Assembly: GCA_903911085.1 (NCBI GenBank)
Contig: CAIWCC010000162.1
Coordinates: forward strand, 1-36,799
Length of the DNA stretch: 36,799 bases
From: an uncultured Bacteroidales bacterium
GTDB taxonomy: Bacteria; Bacteroidota; Bacteroidia; Bacteroidales; Paludibacteraceae
Direction of reading: 5' to 3'
The notes under the pieces were generated by a model. That model had not been told where the DNA came from and ran no database searches. It saw only the letters and a list, made by a program, of their open reading frames with translations. Positions 17,635 through 24,601 of this stretch are shown here, one piece after another. The position numbers and the translations under genes were made by a program. Every line of letters begins with the position of its first letter. The first letter of the stretch is position 1.

Positions 17635-17642
17635 TATATTTG
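17635..17642 (+). promoter_or_regulatory. -7 box for a non-coding RNA
   Basis: TATATTTG matches TAnnTTTG. It sits after the pheS terminator and directly before a run of stable hairpins, not before an ORF. No clear TTTG -33 element is visible. Confidence 0.6.
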
Positions 17643-17647
17643 CAGTT

Positions 17648-17858
17648 CACAAAATGAACTCAGCAATTGTAACGACAATTGTTTTACATATTATCAAAAG
17701 CGTTAGCTTTTATTCCCGTTTCTGAAACTTCGACACTTTCAAACGTAAAGGAATAAGTTAGTAAACGCCTGCGCCAAACGGCGTGGGCTTTAACTTATCA
17801 TTTACGTCGGCAGTCGAAGGCCTCAGAAGCGTGATACGTTATTGTTCACGCTTTTTTT
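17648..17858 (+). ncRNA. Structured non-coding RNA of unknown family with own promoter and terminator
   Basis: No ORF covers this stretch, which is GC-richer than its flanks. Predicted stems in order: GTTCA/TGAAC (17645-17659); CAATTGT-aacg-ACAATTG (17664-17681); AAAAGC-gtta-GCTTTT (17696-17711). Next comes a long rod built from TTCTGA/TCAGAA (17720, 17823), CTTCGAC/GTCGAAG (17728, 17813), ACGTAAA/TTTACGT (17743, 17801), ATAAGTTA/TAACTTAT (17753, 17791) and a GCC/GCGCC apical helix capped by AAAC (17767-17788). A terminator, AGCGTGA/TCACGCT plus T7 (17828-17858), closes it. A -7 box precedes it. The length of about 210 nt and rod shape recall 6S-type or other housekeeping RNAs, but I cannot match it to a family. 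It could also be an attenuator leader of the gene at 17967, although I see no antiterminator. Confidence 0.7.
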
Positions 17859-17966
17859 GTGCATAAAAGTGAAGAAAATATGGATACCCCTGAACATCCA
17901 AAACAGTGAAGGAAGCGGAAGCCGAAAAGCTTATGAGTAGGTAAAAAAACAAATAACTATTGTCTT
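17859..17966 (+). other. Leader between the RNA terminator and the T9SS gene
   Basis: This 108-bp stretch has two small potential hairpins: GGAT...ATCC at about 17882-17899 and AAGC...GCTT at about 17913-17932. A purine-rich segment (GAAGGAAGCGGAAGCCG) lies between. There is no TAnnTTTG box, so the promoter of the next gene is not identified; read-through from the upstream RNA is possible. Confidence 0.35.
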
Positions 17967-19580
17967 ATGAAAAAGTTTTATTCTCTAATTTTTTGTTTTT
18001 CCATAACGTTGCTTTGTAATGCACAAACAATCGTTAATTCTGTAGCGTCTTTATCGGGTTTCACTTACTCACTTGGTGCTGGACCATCATCTCAACAATC
18101 ATTTACCGTAAGCGGCAGTTCGCTTTCTGCTGGAATCTCAATCACAGCATCGTCCGATTACGAAATTTCAGCAGTGTCAGGCACTTATTTTACCGGCACT
18201 AATTCATTGACTATTAGCAAGTCTGGAACTGTAGTTAATTTAACTACAATTTATGTGAGGCTTAAAACCGGTTTAGTAATCAATAATTATAACGGGAGTA
18301 TCACTTTATCATCTACAGGAGCTGTATCCAAAAATATAACTTTAAGTGGAAAAGTGAATAACTCAACAATTGGTATCTCTACTTCAACCACTTCATTAGC
18401 AGAGTTTAATTATGTAATTGGGTCTGGTCCTTCTGGCGAAAAATCTTTTACTGTTAGTGGCACAAGTCTTTCTGGTAATATAAGTATTGTTGCACCAACT
18501 AACTTTGAAATTTCTACTGGAACTGGAGCCTTGTTTGTTGGAAAGAGCTCAATAAGTTTAATACAAAATGGTGGAAATGTACCAACAACAACTATTTATG
18601 TTCGTTTAAAGTCTGGATTGTCGGTTAATTCTTATTTAGGTAACATAAACTTATCGACAATTAGCGGTTTAGGCACAACAATATCTTTAAGTGGATCTGT
18701 TTCTGAATCACCAATTATAACAGTATCAACAAAAGATATATCAGGATTAAATTATATGCTAGGAATTGTTCCAACTACTGTAAGGTCATTCACTGTAAAT
18801 GGTTCAACACTTTCGTCTGATATAACAATAACGCCACCAACAAATTTTCAAATTTCTCTAACATCAAATGCTTCTTATGTATCTACTCCAATTATTCTTA
18901 CTAACATTGGTGGCAATGTTTCTTCACGAACAATTTATGTGCGTTTAATATCTGGGTTGCCTTTGAATACATATTCAGAATCAATTAGTTTGACTTCAAA
19001 TGGAGCAATTGCTCAAAGTATTTTATGTAGTGGAGAAGTAACTTCTGGGGGCTCATTGAATGTTTCAACTTCTTCAATGTTTTTAACACAGAATGATCAG
19101 TCATTTAATGTAAGTGGATATGGACTCACCTCTACTGTAATAGTTTTAGCACCTACGAACATCGTAATATCAACCGAATCATCATATAATTTTAATGGGT
19201 CAAATCAAATTTTACTTTCACCTTCAAGTTCAAAATTAACAGAAACTCCTATTTATATACGTTTAAAGGAGGGGTCAGCCAATGGAAATGGAAATATAAC
19301 AATTCTTTCAACAGATGTAGCAACAAAAAGTATTTCGATAAGTACTTCTATTTATTATACAGGTACTTCCAATTTGAAAAAAGAAGTTGCCATTAGTACA
19401 TTGAAAAATCAAATTAGAATAAATGGATTAAGTTCGGGTGAAGAGATAAAGATTTATAATACAAAGGGTATTTTAGTCAAATCATTTATTTCTTCTAGTG
19501 GTGAAAACATAATTAGAATAAATGAGAATGGTTTGTATATTTTAAAATACGGAAATAATACAAAAAAAGTTATTCTTTAA
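17967..19580 (+). CDS. Secreted beta-sandwich repeat protein with T9SS C-terminal sorting domain
   Basis: 537 aa with a signal peptide (MKKFYSLIFCFSITLLCNAQ). Three clear repeats of about 112 residues begin near 28, 143 and 257, each with SFTVSG/SFTVNG, an FEIS-type strand and TIYVRLK-x-GL. A degenerate fourth begins near 370 (SFNVSGYGL). These are Ig-like beta domains seen in Bacteroidetes surface proteins. The last 75 residues (IKIYNTKGILVKSF ... GLYILKYGNNTKKVIL) look like a type A T9SS sorting domain, which directs export through the type IX system and anchoring at the cell surface. No catalytic motif is visible, so adhesion or a structural role is the best guess. Ser/Thr/Asn-rich composition fits a surface protein. 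Confidence 0.85.
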   Translation: MKKFYSLIFCFSITLLCNAQTIVNSVASLSGFTYSLGAGPSSQQSFTVSGSSLSAGISITASSDYEISAVSGTYFTGTNSLTISKSGTVVNLTTIYVRLKTGLVINNYNGSITLSSTGAVSKNITLSGKVNNSTIGISTSTTSLAEFNYVIGSGPSGEKSFTVSGTSLSGNISIVAPTNFEISTGTGALFVGKSSISLIQNGGNVPTTTIYVRLKSGLSVNSYLGNINLSTISGLGTTISLSGSVSESPIITVSTKDISGLNYMLGIVPTTVRSFTVNGSTLSSDITITPPTNFQISLTSNASYVSTPIILTNIGGNVSSRTIYVRLISGLPLNTYSESISLTSNGAIAQSILCSGEVTSGGSLNVSTSSMFLTQNDQSFNVSGYGLTSTVIVLAPTNIVISTESSYNFNGSNQILLSPSSSKLTETPIYIRLKEGSANGNGNITILSTDVATKSISISTSIYYTGTSNLKKEVAISTLKNQIRINGLSSGEEIKIYNTKGILVKSFISSSGENIIRINENGLYILKYGNNTKKVIL

Positions 19581-19654
19581 ATGACATATATAACAAATTT
19601 TGCTAAACTTTTATCCTCAAAGCTATACAATAATTTATAGCAAAACAAAGTTAA

Positions 19655-19787
19655 CCCTCGTTGAGCGTAGCATTGTTTGGTAGTCTTAGTTCGTCGAAGC
19701 GTTATACGATCATCTGGTGGGAAGGAAAGCTATATTTTCCATATTAAAAGCTAATCGGCTGAAATACAAACTGTATATCAGCCGATT
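19655..19787 (+). repeat. Repeat-plus-hairpin module, copy 1
   Basis: A 39-bp block (19655-19693, starting CCCTCGTTGAGC and ending CTTAGTTCG) matches copy 2 at 20361-20399 at 33 of 39 positions without gaps. About 100 bp later comes the hairpin AATCGGCTG/CAGCCGATT (19753-19787) followed by a short T-rich tail, possibly a terminator. The module separates the T9SS gene from the DUF4160/DUF2442 pair. Confidence 0.75.
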
Positions 19788-19795
19788 TTAGTTAA

Positions 19796-19827
19796 TTGAT
19801 AAATTCAGAATAAAGGTATTATCTTTG
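19796..19827 (+). promoter_or_regulatory. Promoter of the DUF4160/DUF2442 unit
   Basis: TATCTTTG at 19820-19827 is a perfect -7 box, with TTG at 19796-19798 as -33 (21-bp spacer). It probably still drives the DUF2442 gene through the decayed upstream gene. Confidence 0.6.
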
Positions 19828-19857
19828 CAGTTATAATTCAAAAAACAACACAACCTG

Positions 19858-20082
19858 CCACATATTCATTTAAAATATCAAGATGATGAAGCTGTGATTT
19901 CGCTTATTGACGGTCAATTATTGGAAGGAACTTTAAAAACTAATAAGATGAAACTTGTACAAGCGTAGATTGAAATTACTCCCAAAAGGTCGTGACCGCT
20001 GGTTCATAATGAAGAATTAATGGCTGATTGGGCATTGGCGATAAGTGGTGAAACTATTTTCAAAATAGACCCTTTAAAATAA
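19858..20082 (+). pseudogene. Decayed DUF4160 gene
   Basis: Translated in one frame this stretch reads PHIHLKYQDDEAVISLIDGQ, then LLEGTLKTNKMKLVQA, stop, IEI ... stop ... ELMADWALAISGETIFKIDPLK. This is the C-terminal part of a DUF4160 protein. The TAG at 19966-19968 replaces the usual Trp of an A-W-I-E motif, and a second in-frame stop lies at 19993-19995. The N-terminal third with the start codon is missing. It ends 7 bp before the intact DUF2442 gene, the normal order for this pair. DUF4160-DUF2442 pairs are common mobile accessory genes with toxin-antitoxin-like behaviour suspected but not established. Confidence 0.85.
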
Positions 20083-20089
20083 TAAATAT

Positions 20090-20326
20090 ATGAATCCCAG
20101 AGTAATAAATGTAAAGCCAGAGCAAAACTTTAAACTATTGATTACATTCAATAATGGTGAAAAGAAAAGTTTTGATGTAAAACCATACCTCGGAATCGGC
20201 ATTTTTAAGGAGTTGGAAGATATTAGTCTATTCAATTCTGTTAAACCGTTTCTTGGAAGTATACAATGGGCAAATGGTGTGGATCTTTGTCCAGACACCC
20301 TTTATCTAGAAGGTGAAACTTGTTGA
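20090..20326 (+). CDS. DUF2442 domain protein
   Basis: 78-aa full-length DUF2442 protein: MNPRVINVKPEQNFKLLITF, the strand KKSFDVKPYL, then LFNSVKPFLGSIQWANGVDL with the conserved W, and CPDTLYLEGE. The biochemical function is unknown. It lies 7 bp downstream of the broken DUF4160 reading frame, which would normally be its partner, so this is an orphaned half of a two-gene unit. The frame itself is intact, suggesting that decay of the partner is recent or that the protein keeps a function alone. It is flanked by two copies of the same repeat-plus-hairpin module. Confidence 0.88.
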   Translation: MNPRVINVKPEQNFKLLITFNNGEKKSFDVKPYLGIGIFKELEDISLFNSVKPFLGSIQWANGVDLCPDTLYLEGETC

Positions 20327-20360
20327 ATATTAGACAATTATTCCTTCGAGATATGTTGCT

Positions 20361-20480
20361 CCCTCGTTGAGCATAGCGTAGTTTGTTGTTCTTAGTTCGA
20401 CAAATCGCATACTGGCGCAGATTTGTGCCATTAGAAAATACATTTTCGGCTGAATTTCTTTTTAAGAAATTCAGCCGTTC
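20361..20480 (+). repeat. Repeat-plus-hairpin module, copy 2, with terminator
   Basis: The 39-bp block at 20361-20399 matches copy 1. It is followed by a perfect 14-bp stem CGGCTGAATTTCTT (20447-20460) with its complement at 20464-20477, a 3-nt loop and a T-rich tail. This is a convincing terminator for the DUF2442 gene. Confidence 0.8.
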
Positions 20481-20705
20481 TATTTTTATGAATCTAAAAC
20501 ATTAGAAAAAACAAATTATTGGAATATGTGCAACAACACAAATATTGAAATTGCTTAATAATGTCTTATTATTAGTTGTTTTTACTATTTTTTGCTTGTT
20601 TTTTACTCCATTTCAAAGTAGTAGTAAATCATGTAGTAAAATGGATTTTGACTACTAAATATACTTTTCTTTCCCTTTATTGTTATAAATCACAGCAATT
20701 CGAGT

Positions 20706-20760
20706 TAAATTATATATATTACGCGCAACTATAAGTTAACTTATGTGTAATATAATTTAA
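20706..20760. repeat. Nested palindrome
   Basis: ATAAGTTAACTTAT (20731-20744) is a perfect 14-bp palindrome. It is surrounded by the imperfect arms AAATTATAT...ATTAC (20707-20721) and GTAATATAATTT (20747-20758). It could form a cruciform or bind a symmetrical regulator. The intergenic region 20481-21160 (680 bp) has no supported gene. Confidence 0.6.
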
Positions 20761-20847
20761 ATTTTGTCGCCTAACTTTCCTGCATTTTTTCTTTACGCCA
20801 CCAAAATTAATGAACAATTCAGGTATTCTGGAAATTGTTCCATTAAA

Positions 20848-21048
20848 TACTACAATAATCACTACAAACATTTACTACAGAACAACGGTAAACTTTGTCT
20901 ATTCTACTTCCACATCCACATTATCAGACAATTAAGTCTTTGCTTCAGAACATAAAACAAACTTATTACTTTAACACGAATTGAAATTTAGTTCTACAAC
21001 AATAGAATGTGTATTTATTTTTACTACAAAACTAGAATTATTACTACA
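20848..21048. promoter_or_regulatory. Cluster of TACTACA motifs upstream of a T9SS gene
   Basis: TACTACA or a one-base variant starts at 20848, 20860 (CACTACA) and 20873, about 12 bp apart. Further copies lie at 20992 (TTCTACA), 21022 and 21042. An inverted TGTAGTA occurs at 20632. Four exact copies in about 200 bp is far above chance for this composition. They lie 110-310 bp before the gene at 21161, so binding sites for an activator or repressor are possible (inference). Confidence 0.4.
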
Positions 21049-21083
21049 TATAATTGTATATCAATCTATTACAAAATTATTAT

Positions 21084-21091
21084 TATGTTTG
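21084..21091 (+). promoter_or_regulatory. Possible -7 box of the 21.2 kb gene
   Basis: TATGTTTG matches TAnnTTTG about 70 bp before the start codon. No -33 element is found at the usual distance, which would fit activator-dependent transcription. Confidence 0.4.
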
Positions 21092-21160
21092 TATCATAAA
21101 AATTCAACAAAACAATCTGGTTTGATATATAGTTATTCACTTCTTTAAAATTTTAGTATT

Positions 21161-21967
21161 ATGAAAAATTCAACTTTAAAATCAGCCCTTTTAGTATTCG
21201 TTTTATTTATAACAATATTACAAGTAAATGCCGATACTAATAATATAGCAACAAATGCTGCAAGTAGAATAAGCACACAAGACTATGTATATACAATTAT
21301 CGATGTAAATGGCACTCGCTTTGCGGATCAAATGATGATTTTTACAGTGGATGGTTGCACCCGTAATTTTGATAATGGTTGGGATGGTCGCAAAATGTTT
21401 GGAAACCCTGTAACTCCACAACTCTTTGCAATGGAAGCAGATGGTAATTATCAAATAAACTCAATTGATGACATCAACAATTCCAATCTTGGATTTAAAG
21501 CTGGCGAAGATACAACTTACACACTCAAATTTACACACGAAAACTTAGGAATGAAGTATGCTGAATTATATTTAATAGATTTGGCAAATAACAAAACAAT
21601 AGATGTTACTAGCACAGGTGCACAATACACTTTTAATGCAAAATCTACTATTGAACCCGTAAAACGCTTTCAATTAGTAACAAGTAAACCACAAGCAGTT
21701 AGAGGTGTTACAACTCAAAACAATGATGTTGCTGGTTCGTCAGAAGAATTAAAAGTGTTTAGTTCTAATCAAACAATATTTATCAAAAATAATAGCGCTG
21801 AAGCAGGTGTTTTGAGATTATTTGATTTATCAGGAAAGTTTGTAAAAGAATTGACTTTTGGTGCATTAGGAATTGCTACATTTCAAAACTGTGCTCCTGT
21901 TGGTGCTTATTTTATCAAAGGTGGTACTGCTAGCAATCCTATTACTTCAAAATTGATGTTGCGTTAA
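21161..21967 (+). CDS. Secreted protein with T9SS-type C-terminal domain
   Basis: 268 aa with a signal peptide (MKNSTLKSALLVFVLFITILQVNA). The central beta-rich domain has FADQMMIFTVDGCTRNFDNG followed by WDGRKMFGNPVTPQLFAM. This pattern is common in Bacteroidetes T9SS proteins just before the sorting domain. The C-terminal 75 residues (ELKVFSSNQTIFIKNNS ... GVLRLFDLSGKFVKELTF ... GAYFIKGG) form a type A-like sorting domain. No enzyme motif is seen, and the function is unknown. It has an unusually long upstream region with repeated TACTACA motifs and a palindrome, suggesting tight regulation, and a good terminator downstream. Confidence 0.8.
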   Translation: MKNSTLKSALLVFVLFITILQVNADTNNIATNAASRISTQDYVYTIIDVNGTRFADQMMIFTVDGCTRNFDNGWDGRKMFGNPVTPQLFAMEADGNYQINSIDDINNSNLGFKAGEDTTYTLKFTHENLGMKYAELYLIDLANNKTIDVTSTGAQYTFNAKSTIEPVKRFQLVTSKPQAVRGVTTQNNDVAGSSEELKVFSSNQTIFIKNNSAEAGVLRLFDLSGKFVKELTFGALGIATFQNCAPVGAYFIKGGTASNPITSKLMLR

Positions 21968-22059
21968 ACAATCCGTTATTTAATCTTTAAATTTTAAAAA
22001 TGACTCTAAATGAATTGTTTTCTGATTAATTGATTTCTAGTGTTTAACCATTATTGAAT

Positions 22060-22110
22060 GCTCTTTTTCTTACCGCCATTTGGTCAAGGAAAAGAGCAAT
22101 CTCTTTTTTT
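22060..22110 (+). terminator. Terminator after the 21.2 kb gene
   Basis: GCTCTTTTTCTT (22060-22071) pairs with AAGGAAAAGAGC (22086-22097), with one G-T pair and a 14-nt loop. A T run at 22104-22110 follows. Confidence 0.85.
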
Positions 22111-22123
22111 AATTTTGGATTAA

Positions 22124-23386
22124 TTATTCAACATTAATTTCCATTGCATCTCCAAGTTTTGTACTATAGCACGGCGAAAGCATTTCGTTTTTCAATTTCC
22201 ACTTACGGTCGAAACCTTGTGCTGCAATTTTTACTTTTTGTTTTCCATACGAAGCATTTAAATTGTCCATAACGCACATTATTTTGCTAAATTTCTCTCT
22301 ATCACGCAAATCGAATAAATCTCCTTGCAAGGGACGTTCAGGTACAATCTCACTAACAATAACACCTGCTTTTTTATATAAATATCCTTTTACAAAAATC
22401 GATTTCAATCCACGAAGGGCATAATTTATCAGTTCCGTAGTGTCGTTTGTGGGAACCGACAACTGCATTAACGTTTGGTTATAATACTGAGGCTGATTAG
22501 TTGCAAAAGGATTGGTATGGATAAACACGGTTAGAACACATGCGTAAGAATGTTGCTTACGTAATTTTTCGGCACAACTAGCTGCGAAATTCGAAACAGC
22601 TTCTGACACAGGTGCTAACTCAGTGAGCTTTTCTCCAAAACTACGTGATGTACAAATAGACTTTTTACTTTTTGGCGTTTCCATTTCCAAACAAGGCGTT
22701 CCTTGCAATTCCAACCATGTTCGCTCACCTACAACTCCCATCGTGTGACGAATCCAACTTTTGGTTCGTTGTGTAAAATCCCATGCCGTATTAACGCTAT
22801 AATAACGTAACGTTTTTGAATATCTACGACCAATACCCCAAACATCGCCTATATCGGTCAATTTCAATGCTTTTTCTCGTTTTTCATCTGTATCGATAAT
22901 GCAAACTCCATTGTATTTTTTGTGCTTTTTTGCAAATTTATTTGCTACTTTCGCCAAGGTTCTGGTAGGTGCCATGCCTAAACTAACTGGAATGCCTGTG
23001 TTACGATGTACAGTTTTAACCATATTTTCACCATAAGACTTTAAATCAATATTCTCAAATCCGTCAAACAAAAGAAATGCTTCGTCAATTGAGTAAACTT
23101 CCATATCGGGCACAAACTTGCTTATTGTATTCATAACCCTATATGACATGTCGCCATATAAAGTATAATTTGACGAAAACACAACAACTTTATTCGTCTC
23201 AATTAATTCCTTCAACTTAAATGCTGGCTCTCCCATAGGAATGCCGAGTGCTTTTGCTTCATTTGATCGGGCAATTACACAACCATCATTGTTGGACAAA
23301 ACTACTATGGGAACTCCATTGAGCGACGGCTTAAAAACTCGCTCGCACGATGCATAAAAATTATTACAATCGATAAGTCCAAACAT
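22124..23386 (-). CDS. umuC: Y-family DNA polymerase V catalytic subunit (UmuC)
   Basis: About 420-aa error-prone translesion polymerase. [17 protein letters not shown] carries the first catalytic Asp and steric-gate region; [19 protein letters not shown] follows; [11 protein letters not shown] has the second catalytic D-E pair. Helix-hairpin-helix and little-finger regions ([22 protein letters not shown]) complete it. The frame is open from an ATG at 23461, but family members start right before the (F/Y)-x-L-(I/V)-DCNNFY strand. I therefore place the start at the ATG at 23386; use of 23461 would add 25 residues and bring the start to 30 bp from umuD, so it remains possible. It follows umuD on the same strand, forming a umuDC operon for DNA-damage tolerance. 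Confidence 0.95.
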   Translation of the reverse strand: MFGLIDCNNFYASCERVFKPSLNGVPIVVLSNNDGCVIARSNEAKALGIPMGEPAFKLKELIETNKVVVFSSNYTLYGDMSYRVMNTISKFVPDMEVYSIDEAFLLFDGFENIDLKSYGENMVKTVHRNTGIPVSLGMAPTRTLAKVANKFAKKHKKYNGVCIIDTDEKREKALKLTDIGDVWGIGRRYSKTLRYYSVNTAWDFTQRTKSWIRHTMGVVGERTWLELQGTPCLEMETPKSKKSICTSRSFGEKLTELAPVSEAVSNFAASCAEKLRKQHSYACVLTVFIHTNPFATNQPQYYNQTLMQLSVPTNDTTELINYALRGLKSIFVKGYLYKKAGVIVSEIVPERPLQGDLFDLRDREKFSKIMCVMDNLNASYGKQKVKIAAQGFDRKWKLKNEMLSPCYSTKLGDAMEINVE

Positions 23387-23491
23387 TGAAGAGCTGCCCC
23401 ATACTTTCGTTGAAGTATTGGATTTCAATTGGTTGTCATTATCATTCACAAAATTTATCATAAAATAAAATGGAAGTAAAGATTGCTATAT

Positions 23492-23977
23492 TTATTTCTT
23501 TGAAGTCAGAGCTTTATTCTTTTTTTTGTGATTTTTAATAGAATAGGTTACCACACCCCAAATACAAAAGTTATTTTCCTCAGTTACTTTTAGAGTTTGA
23601 AATTTACTATTTGCAGGCACTAAATAAACTGCATCTTGCTCAATTTTAATGTATTTAATTGTAAATTCACCATCGATAAAACACACAGCAGTATCACCAT
23701 CTTGAGGCTCTATCGATTTATCAATAACTAAAATATCGCCATCTTCAATCCCAGCATCCTTCATTGACGCACCCTTTACACGCCCATAGAATGTGCTCGA
23801 AGGATTGGCAATCAACTCTTTATTCAAATCAATTTTTAAGTCAATGTAATCTTGAGCTGGACTTGGAAACCCAGCTGCAATTCCTCCTTCTACAATCGGT
23901 AATGCTAAAACCGAACTAGTGTTAGCAGTATAAAAATCTATGCATGAAGATACTGCAATTTTATTTATTTTATTCAT
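23492..23977 (-). CDS. umuD: UmuD, S24-family self-cleaving polymerase V subunit
   Basis: 161-aa LexA/UmuD-type protein. The self-cleavage site is A35-G36 in AAGFPSPAQDY, matching C24-G25 of E. coli UmuD. The catalytic dyad is Ser71 (GASMKDAGI) and Lys108 (DGEFTIKYI). After RecA-stimulated cleavage UmuD' joins UmuC to form polymerase V. The N-terminal arm is slightly longer than in E. coli (about 11 extra residues), and there is a Lys-rich C-terminal tail (KNHKKKNKALTSKK). It is the first gene of the umuDC unit. A dyad symmetry straddles its likely -7 box, consistent with repressor control. Confidence 0.95.
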   Translation of the reverse strand: MNKINKIAVSSCIDFYTANTSSVLALPIVEGGIAAGFPSPAQDYIDLKIDLNKELIANPSSTFYGRVKGASMKDAGIEDGDILVIDKSIEPQDGDTAVCFIDGEFTIKYIKIEQDAVYLVPANSKFQTLKVTEENNFCIWGVVTYSIKNHKKKNKALTSKK

Positions 23978-24014
23978 ATTTTCAAATCAAACACTTTGTG
24001 CATCAATTACAATT

Positions 24015-24058
24015 TATATCCATTACAAAGTAACACATTTTTATTGATAATGGATATA
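24015..24058 (-). promoter_or_regulatory. Promoter and dyad operator candidate of umuDC
   Basis: TATATCCATTA (24015-24025) and TAATGGATATA (24048-24058) are perfect 11-bp inverted repeats 22 bp apart. On the minus strand the near-consensus -7 box TTACTTTG (24033-24026) lies between them, and TTGTAAT occurs twice nearby. A repressor spanning the dyad would block the promoter; a LexA-like SOS repressor is an obvious candidate (inference). Confidence 0.45.
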
Positions 24059-24100
24059 TACTTTAAGTTGAATTAATATCATTTTTCTAAATAGTGATCT

Positions 24101-24524
24101 GCTGAAAAACAGTAAAATAATTGATTAATAAGTTATTATCGCAGAATTCCAATTGTTTCATGCAAAGTTTTTCAACATCTATGTTCAATATGTTTGCACT
24201 AACACTTCATTAGTATTGTAAAATCCCGTAGGGATTTCCTATGCATAACCCCCAAATTTATTTGGGGGTAAAAATATAAAAAGAAAATTGAACTCCAGCG
24301 GAGTTCACCAACACAACACAACACAACACAACACAACACAACACAACACAACACAACACAACACAACACAACACAACACAACACAACACAACACAACACA
24401 ACACGCAAATATCTGATAAACATAGGAAAACTCCTCTGGAGTTTAGGCAGAATTATTCTTATATCCCCCAAATAAATTTGGGGGTTATGCACAGGCAACT
24501 CCTCTGGAGTTTTTCAGCAGACCT
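24101..24524. mobile_element. MITE-like non-autonomous insertion with 13-bp target duplication
   Basis: The stretch is bracketed by the exact 13-bp direct repeat TAAATAGTGATCT at 24088-24100 and 24525-24537. TCTGCTGAAAAAC (24098-24110) recurs inverted at 24509-24521 as terminal repeats. Inside, a perfect 26-nt inverted repeat (24243-24268 and 24465-24490), itself containing the hairpin CCCCCAAAT...ATTTGGGGG, encloses further AACTCC/GGAGTT hairpins (24290-24306, 24428-24444, 24497-24512) and a pentanucleotide microsatellite. It codes for no transposase. It lies between the fusA-like terminator and the umuDC promoter. Confidence 0.75.
24309..24403. repeat. (CAACA)19 pentanucleotide microsatellite
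   Basis: Nineteen uninterrupted CAACA units (95 bp) lie in the centre of the MITE-like element. The unit count is likely variable between cells through replication slippage. The antisense reading, a Val-Leu-Cys-Cys repeat, is not a credible protein. Confidence 0.97.
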
Positions 24525-24540
24525 TAAATAGTGATCTCAT

Positions 24541-24576
24541 AAAAAAAGCAGTCATCCAAGATTGGATAACTGCTTT
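24541..24576 (-). terminator. Terminator of the EF-G paralogue gene
   Basis: On the minus strand AAAGCAGTTATCCAA (24576-24562) pairs with its partner at 24559-24545 with one mismatch and a 2-nt spacer at the tip. A T run (complement of 24541-24547) follows. Confidence 0.88.
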
Positions 24577-24601
24577 GATTTTGAATGAAGGAACAATTTT
24601 A

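Noticed and set aside
17648-17858. 6S RNA assignment
   Set aside because: Length and terminator fit, but the rod has only small internal loops and no large central bubble, so I left the family open.
17859-17966. Known riboswitch (B12, SAM, TPP, fluoride) upstream of the T9SS gene
   Set aside because: The purine-rich segment faintly recalls a B12 box, but the other conserved elements of these riboswitches are missing.
19655-20480. Integron attC sites flanking a gene cassette
   Set aside because: The repeats lack the paired core sites (GTTRRRY/RYYYAAC) in attC order, and no integrase is present.
24199-24498. 99-codon minus-strand ORF with Val-Leu-Cys-Cys repeats
   Set aside because: The coding pattern is simply the CAACA microsatellite read on the other strand, inside a mobile-element-like palindrome.
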